64,000 nt of DNA, taken from contig OZ022256.1 of assembly GCA_963978905.1 (NCBI GenBank), positions 50,826,001-50,890,000 of the forward strand, read 5' to 3'. Source of the stretch: Trichostrongylus colubriformis (Eukaryota; Nematoda; Chromadorea; Rhabditida; Trichostrongylidae). Shown one piece after another: positions 24,946 to 39,833 of the stretch. The number at the start of each line of letters is the position of its first letter. Positions within the stretch are counted from its first letter, which is position 1. The translations under genes were made by a program, and so were the position numbers. The notes under the pieces are model-generated. The model made no database searches. It was not told where the DNA came from and saw only the letters and a program-made list of their open reading frames with translations.

Positions 24946-26881
24946 GGCGTATTTCCACTCGAGGAAAACTCCGAAGTTATAACTATATGAATAGAAAACT
25001 AGAATGAGCTAGAATAAATCACTACCACTGACCGTTCATCTCCCATCGGAACAAATCGACGAACGAGGTGCTGGTGAAATGGACGAGCCGATCATGACCG
25101 CCTCTTCTTGATTCGGGGCGCAGCCGCGCAAACGGCTGGTTTTCCTGGCTGCATGTTTGACTATCTCAGTCCACGTAGGCAATTAAACGCGCGGAAAAAT
25201 TCCACACCTGAATGAAGTTGATTCTACCATTCCCTCCGACGAATCATTCATAAAATGTCTCCTTCCGCCTCTGTTGCCTACAACGGTGCAGACAATCCCT
25301 TTTTTGATTAACCAGTTGGCTGGCGCACACTGCTGTGCGCGTATTACCATGGGTGTCAGTAGGTCCATCGGTATTTTTTTCATATGAATTTGCTCACAGA
25401 TTATAATGCGCTCCGTCCACTGTAAGCCGGTTTTGCCTCATTTTGAGTGTGTTCGAGATAGCTTAGAAATTGCTCATTTCTACCGATTTCTTTCGTGGTC
25501 TGGCTGCGTTTGCGTTGGAATCGAGTAATGAATTTTCGTTGCATTGGTTTATAACATATGAAAGAGGCCTAAGCACATTGGGTGGAGCGCCCACTCGGGG
25601 TGCGCTCCGCCCAATGTGCCTAAGCCTCTTTCATATTTTATAAACCCATCCCTGGCCTTGATCCATCTTTTCTCCGCGTTTGAGGCACATTCGAACTCAA
25701 TTGACATTTTTCGTCCCGAAAACGAAACATTCCGATGCACGCCCCACCCACCGTGGGCGGAGCTTAACTTGGTCCATGTGTGGTCTTCACTTCTTGTCCT
25801 ATGCCCTACCCTTCCACACTTGTCCCCAACTCCACAGGTCGTTTTTCATATAATACCTAATTTCGTGACAGACGGAGGGACGGACAAAAGGACGGATGGA
25901 CGTACAGATAGACGAAGCGTTTTACATATAGTAGGAACAGGTTTTCAAAGGCTTGTGTAGGAGCAGTTGGGTTTCAGGAATTGGAAAGGCGTGTTCACTG
26001 TAAATGGACAGGCGAGTTTTAAGGAGACGATGTGTGGCGCAACGTATGACGGAAAGGCACGCTTTAGGCTTCATATTTCTATAATGGCGAGCTAAGCGCG
26101 GATGATCGTGTAACTATGGGGGTAGAGCAATTGCCATTCGGCTTGGCCTCGCCGCTGCTCAACATGAAGGTTGACGAGCTTAATAGTGCGAAAGTGAAGA
26201 AAAACGGAATGAAACGGTAAAAAAAAACCCGAGAAATAAAATCATCTACCCTTCGTTTATCCTCAAAAAGGGTGTTCAGCCGAAAAAAAGAGGTGGGCTC
26301 GGATGAATCAATTGGTAGCTCTTGAAAAACATGGCTCTTGAGAGACCGGGGCGCTCTCTCTCATCGGAAACTTCGCCGCATATATTCTTCTGAGACTCCT
26401 GGCTTTCCTTGGCGTGACCCAGTTTTGTTCTTATTACCAACATTACCCCCATCACTGCCTCTGATCGACACTCTTAATCTACCGAGTTGCTCCCTTCCTG
26501 GTGTCTTTAATTCTTTCCCTCAAGTGATCTCCGATGCCAACCGAACTCTATACAAGGCTGTCTCATCTGAGGAGTCAAAAAACAAGACCAGCACAGCATG
26601 CCGTCTCCAATCAATCCAAAGAGAGAAACCTAAAAAAAGATTACCGATGACCATTCTTAAGCCAATTTTGATCCAGTGTTTTCAATCTATTTCTCCAACA
26701 AAACATTCTTACGATAGTCAGTACCGAACGGTTCACTGATATTCATTTCCACCCAAGCGTGGACAATAATCTGCAACAATGAGCAAGCAAAAAAATAACA
26801 ACAACAATAAGAGTACGTGCTGAACTCAACAACAACAACAAACAGCCAAACAAATAATTCTAACAACGTAAGCCAAAACCT
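24946..26881. other. Spacer between NOP9 and ankyrin gene
   Basis: Carries the 101-bp palindrome and a GGACGGAC-type run near 25873-25910. A plus-strand frame at 26338-26739 (QVISDANRTLYKAVSSEESK) is open for about 130 codons without a convincing start or splice partner. No typical nematode operon spacing. Confidence 0.4.
25546..25646. repeat. 101-bp imperfect palindrome
   Basis: GGTTTATAACATATGAAAGA..CACATTGGGTGGAGCGC faces its inverted copy around a 10-base loop, with about five mismatches in 45 bases. It lies between the ankyrin gene and NOP9. Its GGAGCGC/CCGCCCA core and the following CCCACCGTGGGCGGAGCTT resemble the satellite at 33 kb. Confidence 0.85.
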
Positions 26882-29800
26882 CTAGTGCTTGGTCCCTTTG
26901 ACGGACTTCTTCATCTTCTCTACCCAAGCCTTTCGATCTTTTCGGAACAAATACATGTCACATCTCAGCATTGCGAATTTCCAAAACTTTGAATCGCTCT
27001 GAAAGCATGATCGAAATGAAACACTAAACGGTAGAACAGGCATCAACATATTGCTTGAGTGCTGAAGGTTACTTATTTTCACTCACACGAATTGGAACCA
27101 GTTTTTTCATCAGCTCTTGCCGCCTCTTCACCGTAAACAATGAACACTCCCATATAGACTCAAATACATGACTACCATATACATCTGAGATCAGCGATTC
27201 CCAGTCATTCTGGAAATTAATACAAATTTTATGTACATCCATGACATTCAAGGACCTGCACAATAGAAACAACGAGTTTAAAAAATTAGCACAAACATGA
27301 AGCGAAACAAACTGATAATCACCTCAAATGCACTTATCAACTTTTCCTTGACAGCTACTCCTAATGTGTTACTTCTGAAAGCAGCTTGTAGGACATGAGA
27401 GCCGCACTTATTCTTTGCCTGAAATGCAATCCTACTCGAATAGTGAGATCTGTGAATGGGTAGCAAGTGTTCCGATGGTGGTGTGGGTCATGTCCCGTCT
27501 GAGTGAGTTCGTCTTGCGACAAGATTGATTTACTGCCGATTTCCTAATCTTAGCTAAGAAGTTGGTCTATGGTGAAGATAAAGCCCAAAAAATAATAAAG
27601 AAATTTGATGTATATAATTCGAATAACTAGCTGTGACTTCATTCAATAAATACAATTTTCATTAAAAATCATGCAGTATTATCATTAGGTAGAAGCTAGT
27701 AATTGTTACAGTCCGTATAAGTTCTAATTTGTTGAGGATATGAATTTTGTGGTCCAAACTGCTTGGTACACACATGTCGAACACTTGCACGACACCCCGA
27801 TTTGCCAACCAAGTGCAATGCCTTGAACATTATTCGCAGATAGAAAGAGAGCCACATCAATCACTACACTCCACAGCACTGGATGGTGTCAATAGGAAAT
27901 CGAATCAAGTTCAGAATAAAGTAATCTTTGGAATAGCAATACAGCAAAAGATGGAAGTTTCGGATAGTCTTTCGTGGGTCCATGTACGCATTTCGGTTCA
28001 ATGACATACCACTGGAGCACGCAGGCGGCATGTATGTGCATATTCCAATATAAAAAAATCATGATCATAAATACAAAACTTGGCCACTGCTGCGAGTAAA
28101 CTCAGTTCTCTCAGTTCTATCGTTCAAAACTGAAGTCGAGTAATAGGACTTAAGGTTTACAACAAATCGAAATATTTTCTATATTGAAATAACGAAAATA
28201 AAGGAGGCATAGGTCACTCACCAATTTGTTAATATCTGACGCATCTAGAGCTTCAAAGCAAGCAGTCAATGTCTTCACCTTATGAAACGACAATAATACC
28301 TCCAGCAGCAAACATCCCTTAAACGTAATAGAAAGTAATTAGTTGTGATGAGGTAAAATCTTCCGCCATTACTTCATCTAATTACACAAGAAAGAACGTT
28401 TTCCACACGAAATAAAGAAGAGCAGAAATACGGCTTCGCTTGTTTAGGAAAAATATGTCACATGTGCATACGAGCAGGCAGCAAACTACTTTCAAGGAAA
28501 CAGCTGTGCGACCGCGCGCTCATTTATCATGCACTGTGACATGAATGCCAATAAAATAATTCAACTCACATGCAAATGCGAATCCGTCACGTTGAAGGAT
28601 TTGCCGTTGAACTTGTTCAGAGTGACGACATTAAGTAAAAAATTGATCTTGGTTTCCTTCTGAAACAAGTGAAGGGATGGATTGGTTACTGGAAGTCAAA
28701 TGATGATACACCATCGAAGGCATTTCCTTATTGAAACACCATTGACATGAAAAAGCTCACGCACTTTGTTGGCTCTGAAGTACTGGCGTAGTTCTTTCAG
28801 TACAGGCTCTTGTAGATCCTCGTGCCTAGACACGCATCGTAACAGAGCTTGTGCAACGCCCCAGCGATCGCTTGATAAGAATTTTTGAATCAACGACGTT
28901 GCCTCATGACACACGTCTGTCGCCTGAAAATAACTGAACTGTTAGAAATTTCATAGATTTGGATTTCGTTCTACGAAATTCCAAGCAGGAAATCACTCAA
29001 AAAGATAAAAAACCGAAAAAAAAAATTTAAAAAAGCCTACCAATTCCAGAGATTTCACACTAGCAATGAATTTTTGCAAAGGAAAATTGGCGCATGGATG
29101 AGCGGCTAATTCCAGCACCTAAGAAATAGCAAATTAAAAACGTATTTCTTTTTTTTGTTTGAAAAAAGGTTATCAAATAACTCACATGACCGCTTATCAC
29201 AGTCTCCCAAAGCGACTGCAGGGTTTCCTCGCGACATGTCACAATCAGCTTTTCCCACACTCTTGAACTATTCTTACCCAACCACAGTTGCCGCAAATCT
29301 ACAAACCAATCTACAGTAATCTCTACGAATGCTCATCCATATTAATTCCGCTAATGGGGGTGTTAATTGGATGGAAAAGGCCGAAATATTAGGTTGTGCC
29401 AAAAGTCTTGTAGTATTTTTCCAAAAAAAAAAATCAGTAACTCTTGTTCACTTCGAGGCAGGTCCAGGCGGTTCAGGTATATGGTACAACGTTCCCTAAG
29501 CTTTTTAGGAAAATATATATTGACCCACCAGATCCCGTGGAGAGAGCTACAATGCCCGTTGTCGATACCCACCCAACTCGCGGTGTCATCTATTAGGAGC
29601 GGTCTTGCGGCACCAAAACGACGGAAGCTTGCCACTCCATCAGCGCTGCATTGGGCAAAGGATGTGTGAGCTACGTGACCGTGCGCCGGTGGTTCATCAG
29701 CTTCAGCAACGGCGAGATTGACATGAAGGACAAACCACGCTTGGGACTGTGCTGGTTCAGGGACGCGGAAGGAATGCTTTTCCGCGAGGTGCTGGTACAA

Positions 29801-32800
29801 GGCGAGACAGTCACCGCTGGCGTATGCACCCACCAGCTCCAGCAGCTCGCCGTCGCTGTTCGAGAAAAGTGCCGGATAAGGTCCGCGGTCACTCTTCTTC
29901 ATGACGACGCCCGCTCCCATTTCGCTCCCATTTCGCGAAAAGTACCCAGGCCAAGTTATAGGAGCTCGGCTGGGATGTGCTGCCCCACCCGCCATACTCT
30001 CCCGACATTGCCCCTTCTGGCTATCACCTTACCCATCCTCTCGAATCCTTCCTGGCCAAGAGAAAATTCTTTGACTATGACTTGCTTGCGAAGGCGATCG
30101 CTGACTTCTTCGACTCTCAGAACCCAGAGTTCTGGGAGAAGGGAATCAACGATTTTCCTATAAAGTGGCAGAGGGTTGCCGATAACAATGGTCAATACGT
30201 TGTTGCCTAATTGTTATTTGTTGGACGAAAAAAAAATAAAAAGTGATGATCAAAAAAAATACTACAAGACTTTTGGAACAACCTAATATAAGGACAAGCA
30301 ATAAAAATTTCATCTAGCAATCTAGATCGATGAAAAAAATAGTTTGACAACCCCTACAGTAATCTCTGCATATTCGTTAATTGTCGACTGATGACTCAAA
30401 AAATGGCGAAGTAGGAAAGAATTCGGATGCTCACCGCATTCGGAAGCAGTAAAGAGAATTTTATCAACAAGTACTGTTGCTTTTCCGAGCTTAGCAACGC
30501 TGTCAGCTTCCAAGACATCCTGCACGACCAGGGAGAGATGTACGTTTTCCACTCGAGCTGAAAACAGGGCATTTCATAGAACACCGGTGAGTGATAGCAC
30601 TCATGCTTTCTGGAGGAGAAGTAAAGTGGGGTCTACGTAGAAAAGGAAAGAGAATCATGCAGAAATAGAAGAAAAACCTCACGCATGGTATGTCGAGCTT
30701 ACCTTTCATTTCATAAGTAAAAAAAAATTAAAAACGAACAATAAAAGAGGTAACATACGAGTGGCTGCATTTTCCAGGGCCAACGAAGCAATGCGGTCGA
30801 AAACACGCGATAATCCAAGTTTGATGTCATCGCTTTGACCCTCTATCGACTGTACAGCAGAGGAGTCTCCTTGTTGGCTCTAAATCGAGAAAACGACATT
30901 AAGCATTTTGTACTGAATCCATGTGAGCACCTCACTACCATCATCGGGTGATCATTGAGGACGTCAAGGATAGTTGCATTTGACCTTAACGCACCTTTTA
31001 TGATCACCCAACAGTTTCGCATTTCAAAAACCTTACGACGGCAAAAACGCATGCTTTGCAGGGTGAATAAAATTGCGTGAAGGCGATAAAACACCTCGGA
31101 AATAGAAATGGGAAACGGTAGAGTGTCTGCTAGTTCTTAGAGTGACTCCATCTCTACGAGACAAGGCTAGTCCCAGATAGCGACGATTATTCACTCACCA
31201 AAATAGCAAAAACGATAAAGACATAGCAGCCATCACATTTACAACTGAACTAGAAGCCAAAAGAATACCCTGTCCTTCTTCTTCAATCCACAAGCAACCC
31301 AAGCAAAACATCGCAATAGAAATGCCGAGTGTTGGCTGCCCACAGCATCATTCCAGTTATCACACAGCAATTCGGAAAACTTTTCAATGAGCTGAAATCG
31401 CACGTAACTATCACGTAGTAACTTTACAAGTACACCATCCTCTGAGTAAACAAATATTTGTCTCAAATATTTGTCACAAATACCTCGACAGACTTGTATG
31501 TTTTGATAGGTAGAAGTGCATAACACAGTGTCTCAATAGCATGTGCTGATGTCCCCGAGAAAAACAGATCGAGCAGTCGTTTGTGTTTTAATCGTGCTAA
31601 TCCAGACAAAAACAGCTCCGCTCCACGTTGTGAAGAACCTTCAACATTAACGATATAACGAAGGCATCGTGACTTTCGAACTATAAGCCCTAAGTGCTAC
31701 TAGCAGAGCGGGAGACGGGGATGAGACCTATAGGCGTCACTTTTACCTCATTAATCCGAAGCGCTTGCCGTTGGCCTTGCAGATCATTGCGGAACTTCGT
31801 CAAAATTACTGAAATTTAGCTGTCATCGAGTGGTCTCACGAGTAACAGCTACTGCAATAGGTGCACCGACGCACTATGATGCCGTAGTCATAGATTGTGA
31901 CCACTGGCGTATCGCGCGAAACGCATGTGGCCCGTGCAACCCCTGTGGTCAATACGAGGAACAAAGAGGTAGAGTTGATCACGGGCTTGTGCCGTGGCAA
32001 CTGAATATGAAGATTGAGCCTTAAAGGCACCGATAGGGGCAATTGGGCCAACGGTAGACATTTGAAGTCCGGCTGAGTCTGCCGCATCTGCACACTCCGC
32101 CTAGCCGAGACGTCGAGTGCAAATTCATTGGATTTTATTACGAACCCCTTTTGAGTCACTCTCTCGCTTATATCGCTTTTGCTTGTATCGCTTTCACTGC
32201 TATCGCTATTGCTTATATCGCTTTCACTGCCTCCCTTGCTTGTTGGTGTTTGCTGTTACACTTGCTTGTTTGTCGTTCTTCATCATGATGTATGAAATCA
32301 AAATTTCCCTACGCCACCGAATAGGACTTCGTCTTCCCCCCGCCAGCAGGCAACTCGGCCTTTGAAGGGTGTAGTTCGAGGTGAACGCGCCAGAATCGCA
32401 ATGGCGTCCCAAAAGCGCGTTTTTAGCGCGATTTCCGTTACAGAAACATTAAGAGGCAATGGATTAAAAAAAACTCAAGATCAATGTAGGTTGAAGGAAG
32501 GGGAAGAGTGCAATACCCGAAGACTGAATATGAATTTTACCATAAGATTAGACAGGGAGAATGGGTATCGAAGTAGATGACAAATTCTATGTGCACGAGG
32601 GGTTTCTCAAGTGAGAGATTGTTCACCCTCCTTAGACTCCTTCCCCTCCCTCCAAACTTCATGACCAGTATCCTTCGCGCTGTAGACGCGTTACGCAACT
32701 TCATAATCAGTGTCTTTCGCACCGCAACGCAAGGGCTCGCCTTCAAGGAATGTAGCTAGTCATTAGATCATTCAGATAGCGAGTCATTTAAATGGCAATA

Positions 32801-35800
32801 GGTCCATGTATCCTGGAGCCTCTTCGCAATCATCATACTCTATATATAAAGCAGAAGTTTGGTGTGTTTGTTTGTCTGTCTGTGTGTGTGTGTCTGTCTG
32901 TCCGCTCACCGCATAATGCATTCTTAACTGAACTGCTGTCTGGAAAGGTCGGGCACGTTGGAATTGGGTAGGGGCTTACCTAAGCGTACAGAGCACATAA
33001 GAACTTAGCCTAGCTCCGCCCACCGTGGGCGGGGCTTGCATGGAAATCCGCTCACCGCATAATGCATTCTTAACTGAACTGCTGTCTGGAGAGGTCGCGC
33101 AAGTTAAGGTTGGGTCGGGGTTGACCTAAGGGTACAGAGCACATAAGAACTAAGCCTAGCTCCGCCCACTGTGGGCGGGGCTTGCGCGGAAACTACCGGT
33201 GCTCAGATTTGAGTCCACGCTCAGGTTCCAAAAATCAGGCAAGCTAGGATTGGGCCTGTAGAAATCGGGCAATTTAGGGATGGGTTGGGGTAACCCAAAA
33301 TGTACGGGGCACATGAGAGGCAAGTTAGGAATGGAATTAAATCCATTACCCATATATAAACCAGAAGTTTGATGTGTTTGTGTGTGTGCGTGTGTGTCCG
33401 TTTGTTTGTCACGTGATCCGCTCTCAACTTAACGGCAACGTGGAGAGGTCGGGTAAGTTGGGGATGGGTAGGGGTTGACCAATGTGTACGAAGCTCATCA
33501 AGAACTAAGCCTAGCTCCGCCCACCATGGACGGGGCTTGCGCTGAAATCGATGGGTGCTCGAATTTATGTCCTCGCCTAGGTTTCAAAAATCGGGAAGGT
33601 TAGGAATGGGTCTGTTGAGGCCGTGCAAGTAAGGACAGGGTACGGACTGACTGACCGAAGTGTGGGAGCACACAAGAAGAGTTAGGAACAGGTCTGTAGA
33701 GGTAGGGCAAGTTAGGATAGCGTAGGGGCCAACACATGTGTACGGAGCACATAAGTTCTAAGCCTAGCTCCGCCCACCATGGGTGGGGCTTGCGCCGAAA
33801 TCGGTGGGTGCTCAAATTTAAGTCCTCACCTGAGTTCCAAAAATCTCGGGAAGGTCAGGAATGGGTCTGTTGAGCTCATGCGAGTAAGGACTGGGTAGGG
33901 ACTGACCAAAGTGTTGGGAGCACACAAGTTCTAAGCCTAGCTCCACCCACCATGGGCGGGGCTTACGCAGAAATCGATGTATAAACGAATTTGGGTCCTC
34001 GCTCAGGTGCTGAAAATCGGGCAAGTTCAGGAGAGGGTCTGTTGGAGTCGCGTAAGTAAGGACTGGGTAGGGACTGACAAAAGTGTAGGGAGCACACAAC
34101 AAGCAAGTTAGGCAAAGGCCTTGGAAGTCGAGCAGATTATGATTGGGTAGGGGCCAACCCATGTGTACAGAGTACATGAGTTCTAGGCCTAGACCCGCCA
34201 TAATTCCGTATGATTACCTTATTCAGAAAGTAGCTGTTTGTCCTCGGTTACCATTAGGAAGTGATGTGCTGCATTCAGTTAAATCCAGTTCCTCCTAGAA
34301 CTGATACATGCACGTCCTCTCGAAGCTTAATCTTCAAAAGTCAACTACTGCGGAGCGCCTCCGAGCTCACGAAGAGACACCTTCAACTGCTGCCCCTCCT
34401 TTTAACGTGGCTTGCTCCTCTTCGATTGTGCCTTACACACTTGGACCAACGGTGGGAAGGGGGTCTTATTTTTCGGATTTTTGACCGTTCTGCTTCATCT
34501 CCCCTACTTTTGTACTCCTGAATGCTTCGATTCTCTTTTTATGCTCGGATCGAATTCTGTCATTCTTGAAGGGGGATCTGCCTTTAGTGGGCAGGGGTTG
34601 TAAGTGGGTATGGCGTTTCTTAGTTTCAACCAAAGCCGATGGAGATTTGTTTACAATAAATAAAAGCCGCATATTATCCATTCCCTTCTGCAATGTGTGC
34701 TCCCTATACACGCGGCCTATTCCTGCTACAATGCGCGCGAAGCGCGAAAGTCGCACCCTGCAACAAAACAGAAAACCGCAAACACCCTGCAGGGGCGGCA
34801 AAGCCGCCCCACGAGGTGGCCGGCGAAGCCGCCCAAATTGATATGTATAAAATTTTCGGTAAATGAAACGCCTCCAAACTCTCGAACAGACTGCTCAGAA
34901 TGCTGCCGCTCTTTTTAGCGTGATTCGTGCCCTATTTGATTGTATCTCACACACTGGGATTAACGGTGAGGAGGGGGTTATATATCTCAATTTTTTTTGA
35001 CCGTTCTGCTCCATCTCCTTGACTTTGTACTACTGCATACTTGAATTTTCTTATCACATTCGGATCAAATCCTGCTGTTTTTTTAAAGAGGATCTGTCTT
35101 CAGTGGGCAGGGGTTATGGACGCGTATGGTATGTCTTAGTTTCAACCAAAGCCGATAATAGTCGGAGGTCTATTTAATATTTACAAAGCGCATATCACCC
35201 ACATCAGGGCCTATGCATGTTGCAATGCGCGCGGAGCGCGCATGCGAAAGTCGGCTCGCCGACAGTCGCCTTACGCTACAAAAGCGGCGAAGCCGTCCTA
35301 GGGTACGAGGATTGGCCGGCGTCAGCCGGCCAACCCGACTGGGTAGTAGAATCAATCATTGTAGTAGAATCAAGAAAAAGAAAAACTCCAAAAAAGGTTT
35401 CGAATACTTACCGAATACACTTTCAACAGCGATCGAGGAATCCCTAAACAACAACAGCTTCTCTTCCTCTCCTGAACACTCTTCGGCGCATTTATCGATG
35501 ACCATATCATCTACAATTTAGCGTTTAAAATTAAAACATAACTGCAAACCCACTGAACACGTCTCTTCGCCAACCTGCAAGGCCTTCAGTGGCTATCATT
35601 TGCTCAATGTTCTTCAAGTAGGCCACTAATTCTGCAGGATACGCCCCCTTTTCTGCCGTTCCTCTATCCTCCTCTCGTATACTTTCACGTACTTCCTCCT
35701 CGTTGCCACCACCAACTCTTCCATACTTCTATAACAATATAGAAGCATTCTAATGACCTTCACAGATTCAAAATATCGAGACACACCCGATCGAAATCAT

Positions 35801-36059
35801 TGGTGTCAAAGTTTGGTCCTCTTCCTCCACTGGAAAATTGATGATTCCTTTGTCTTCCTCTACCGCGAAAGCCACCACCACCTCGATTTTTGTGGGGGAA
35901 TGTTCGATGAAACTGGTTATCGTTTTGAGCTGAATCTCCAGCAGTCGAAGAACTTTCGTCCGGGAACTTTTTGTAACCATATTCAGATGACCGATTTTGT
36001 CCATGATCTCCTGCATCGTTTTCACTTTCAGTATTATCAACCTTCCGTTTTCGTGTCAT
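26882..36059 (-). CDS. NOP9: NOP9-type Pumilio-repeat ribosome biogenesis protein, complete 15-exon gene
   Basis: Family knowledge: NOP9 is a nucleolar protein of PUF-like helical repeats that binds pre-18S rRNA and is needed for 40S subunit maturation. Exons, minus strand: 36059-35787, 35728-35575, 35510-35412, 31680-31484, 31391-31269, 30879-30759, 30557-30435, 29298-29186, 29118-29041, 28923-28765, 28659-28570, 28317-28222, 27418-27323, 27209-27087, 26998-26882. Every junction keeps phase; the product is 653 aa, close to yeast and human NOP9. It has a basic Gly/Arg-rich N-terminus (GGGGFRGRGRQRN near residues 65-77), then repeat helices such as SQHSAFLLRCF, AAHPCANFPLQKFI, KCGSHVLQAAF and DVYGSHVFESIWE, and the diagnostic C-terminal LFRKDRKAW motif followed by a basic tail. 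Intron 3 (3.7 kb) and intron 7 (1.1 kb) are swollen by repeats. An in-frame ATG at 36101 is a possible alternative start, but a splice acceptor lies between the two. Confidence 0.92.
27480..27810 (+). repeat. Dispersed repeat in NOP9 intron 12
   Basis: AGCAAGTGTTCCGATG.., GACAAGATTGATTTACTGCCGAT, CTTAGCTAAGAAGTTG.. and GTCGAACACTTGCACGACACCCC match 42127-42525 in order. Both end in a CACTTGCACG-type block. Confidence 0.7.
29389..30286 (+). mobile_element. Mariner transposon, internally shortened, in NOP9 intron 7
   Basis: The element is 898 bp, flanked by TA, with inverted ends TTAGGTTGTGCCAAAAGTCT and its near-complement. Plus-strand transposase remnants include YVTVRRWFISFSNGEIDMKD, LLHDDARSHFAP and LPHPPYSPDIAPSGYHL, then a frame ending at 30208-30210. 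The N-terminal region is mostly missing and frames change several times. The third catalytic Asp of the DD34D triad (SDYHL in the family) is Gly here. It belongs to a different mariner lineage from the copy at 59 kb, judged by its ends. It is inserted opposite to the NOP9 reading direction. Confidence 0.92.
32842..34200. repeat. Degenerate tandem satellite array in NOP9 intron 3
   Basis: At least five units share CCTAGCTCCGCCCACCATGG followed by GCGGGGCTTGCG, then a GTGCTCGAATTTAAGTCC-like part, CAAAAATCGGG and TAGGGGTTGACC. Core positions are near 33009, 33160, 33510, 33770 and 33938. A longer unit starting TATATAAAGCAGAAGTTT with a TGTCTGTCTGTGTG run occurs at 32842 and 33351, about 510 bp apart. 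Confidence 0.85.
34290..35250. repeat. Diverged tandem duplication of about 0.5 kb in NOP9 intron 3
   Basis: Blocks in 34290-34760 recur in order in 34870-35250: TTTTTGACCGTTCTGCT, GGGGATCTG/GAGGATCTG, AGTGGGCAGGGGTT, TTAGTTTCAACCAAAGCCGAT and an ATGCGCGCGAAGCGCG-type hairpin. The second copy is shorter and diverged. Confidence 0.8.
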
Positions 36060-36085
36060 TGTATTGAGGCGGGTTTGAACTTGTC

Positions 36086-36097
36086 CTGAAAACACTT
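36086..36097 (-). promoter_or_regulatory. Probable trans-splice acceptor of NOP9
   Basis: On the minus strand GTGTTTTCAG occurs 26 bases before the chosen NOP9 ATG at 36059. If it is used, the upstream in-frame ATG at 36101 is removed. This is the reason for preferring the downstream start. Spliced-leader use is inferred, not seen. Confidence 0.5.
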
Positions 36098-36101
36098 CCA
36101 A

Positions 36102-37929
36102 TTCTTGGAGTACATCTTTACATCAGACAAATTTTTCCAAAAGTCACCCACATTTCCCACTCGGGCAAAGTTTTTCCCATGATCTCTCACCAGTATTTTT
36201 TTGTATACGTATGCTTAAAAAGGGTATGCTGGAACCCAGGATCACAGTTATACCTTGCGAATCGCAGAATCGCGCGTTCCAATACGTCACACGTGTGACC
36301 TCCACTTGAGCATATTATTTGCGATCAATCTTTACCGTTGCCCGCTAACACTCACAATGACCTGATGATACCGCGCGTCGTATGCGTCGCGTGTGTTAAT
36401 TTGACTTCGCAGAATAGTTCGGCTTGCAGTAAAATCAAAGATTGGAACGATTATGTTAGCAACATACAATCAGGTACACCAGGAGTCGAGCACTCCTCTA
36501 CAGGGGGTCGTACTTAACCAGATAGGAGGGGGAGGGAATCGTACCTGGAAAGTTGAGTACTAGAATACAAGCTGAAGATAAGCGATGGGTATTTCTCAGC
36601 GAACCCGGAGAGGAAAATTATATAAATACCTTTTGCTTTAGGTAAGAATACATAGCACTCAACGCATTGTAACTTAGTGGTATTGAAGAGGTTTAAAAAG
36701 GTGCAGGGTTGTATTCGGTCCACGTGAACGGGGAGGGGGTTGTGCTAAACCGGCTATTTTCCTCGACACCTAGGAGAGCCTTGCATACCATCAAGAATAT
36801 ATGAAAGTCATGATATTTTTGTGTAAAAACACTTGGGCACCATAGTCACACAGTAAGTTTATGAATGCTTTACTGAAATCTAAACGATTTTACATACAAT
36901 CAATCGTCTAGAAGAAAAAAAAAACAGAAAATCTTCAAACTTGCTCATTATACAACAGATTTAATTCTGAAGTTGTTTTCAAGATTGACATCCAAATGAT
37001 ACTCTCTAAAACTCCAATTCATGTTAAAATTTTGATGTAAGAAACAATAGGAATGGAACGGTAGAACTTGCAGAATTTATACAAAAAAAAATCTTAAAAA
37101 TGTCTCATAAAACTTTTTAGATGATTAGTGGATTCATATTCACTTATCGTTATAAGCAACAGTAACGTATCATTAGAATATCGAATTAAGGAATCGAACG
37201 ACGACGGCATTAAAGAAATAATAGCGACAAACCGTACAACTCTTAAGAACTCAGAGGAAATGTACAACTTGTGACACAAAACAAAAAATGACAAAGAATA
37301 AACATCTGAGCGACAAAGATTCATTCGCAAATACATATAATTATATAGATCTAAAGAGAAGTACTGGTATATAAAGTAGATAACGGGTCCGAAATGCGAT
37401 CTAAGTCGCTGTCAGTAAAAGCAATTTGTTTCAGACCCGTTTGACCAGCGGTTAAAGTCGCGTTGAGAGGGAAAGGAGGGCAGCAACGGCGCAAAGGATC
37501 ATGACTATATTGGGATCGAGCCCGATTTGAGAGACACTGACGGAGAGAAAGAAGTACCAGCAAATTACCAGGAAGTACAGAACCGAGGAATAATTTGAAA
37601 CATGTGATGTACACAGTTATAAAAAACTATGACATCAAATAGAACCACCATGACGTTATTCAGTGACAGGCACGTTGAACGATGAACACGACAACAAAAT
37701 GGAGGAAACGCTGCGAAATGATTGAGCTTTACATATAATATTACGTAACAGCCAGGCGTTATTGCCACAAAAGTGACAGAAATAAAAGAAAAACTTCGAG
37801 AAGTAGAATTCTCGAACGGAACTGTGACTAAGGAGAGAAGAGCGAAATGTGATATGAAGAGGCGCGGAACGCTCCAAACAGAAGGCGCACATTACGGAGC
37901 ACACGTATCAGCAACAGCAGTACTCATAT
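36102..37929. other. Spacer between let-60 and NOP9
   Basis: About 1.8 kb holding the let-60 3' UTR and the NOP9 upstream region. AT-rich, with no open frame that looks coding and no inverted repeat noticed. The plus-strand frame at 37773-38069 is antisense to the let-60 last exon. Confidence 0.5.
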
Positions 37930-39820
<1,891 letters not shown>

Positions 39821-39833
39821 TTAATCTCTAAAC

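Noticed and set aside
27220..27256. Short NOP9 exon (SLNVMD) after an acceptor
   Set aside because: Including it breaks phase with the following exon; exon 13 to 27209 joins cleanly.
29363..29995. 210-codon minus-strand frame
   Set aside because: It is the reverse strand of the mariner in NOP9 intron 7; the recognisable transposase motifs are on the plus strand.
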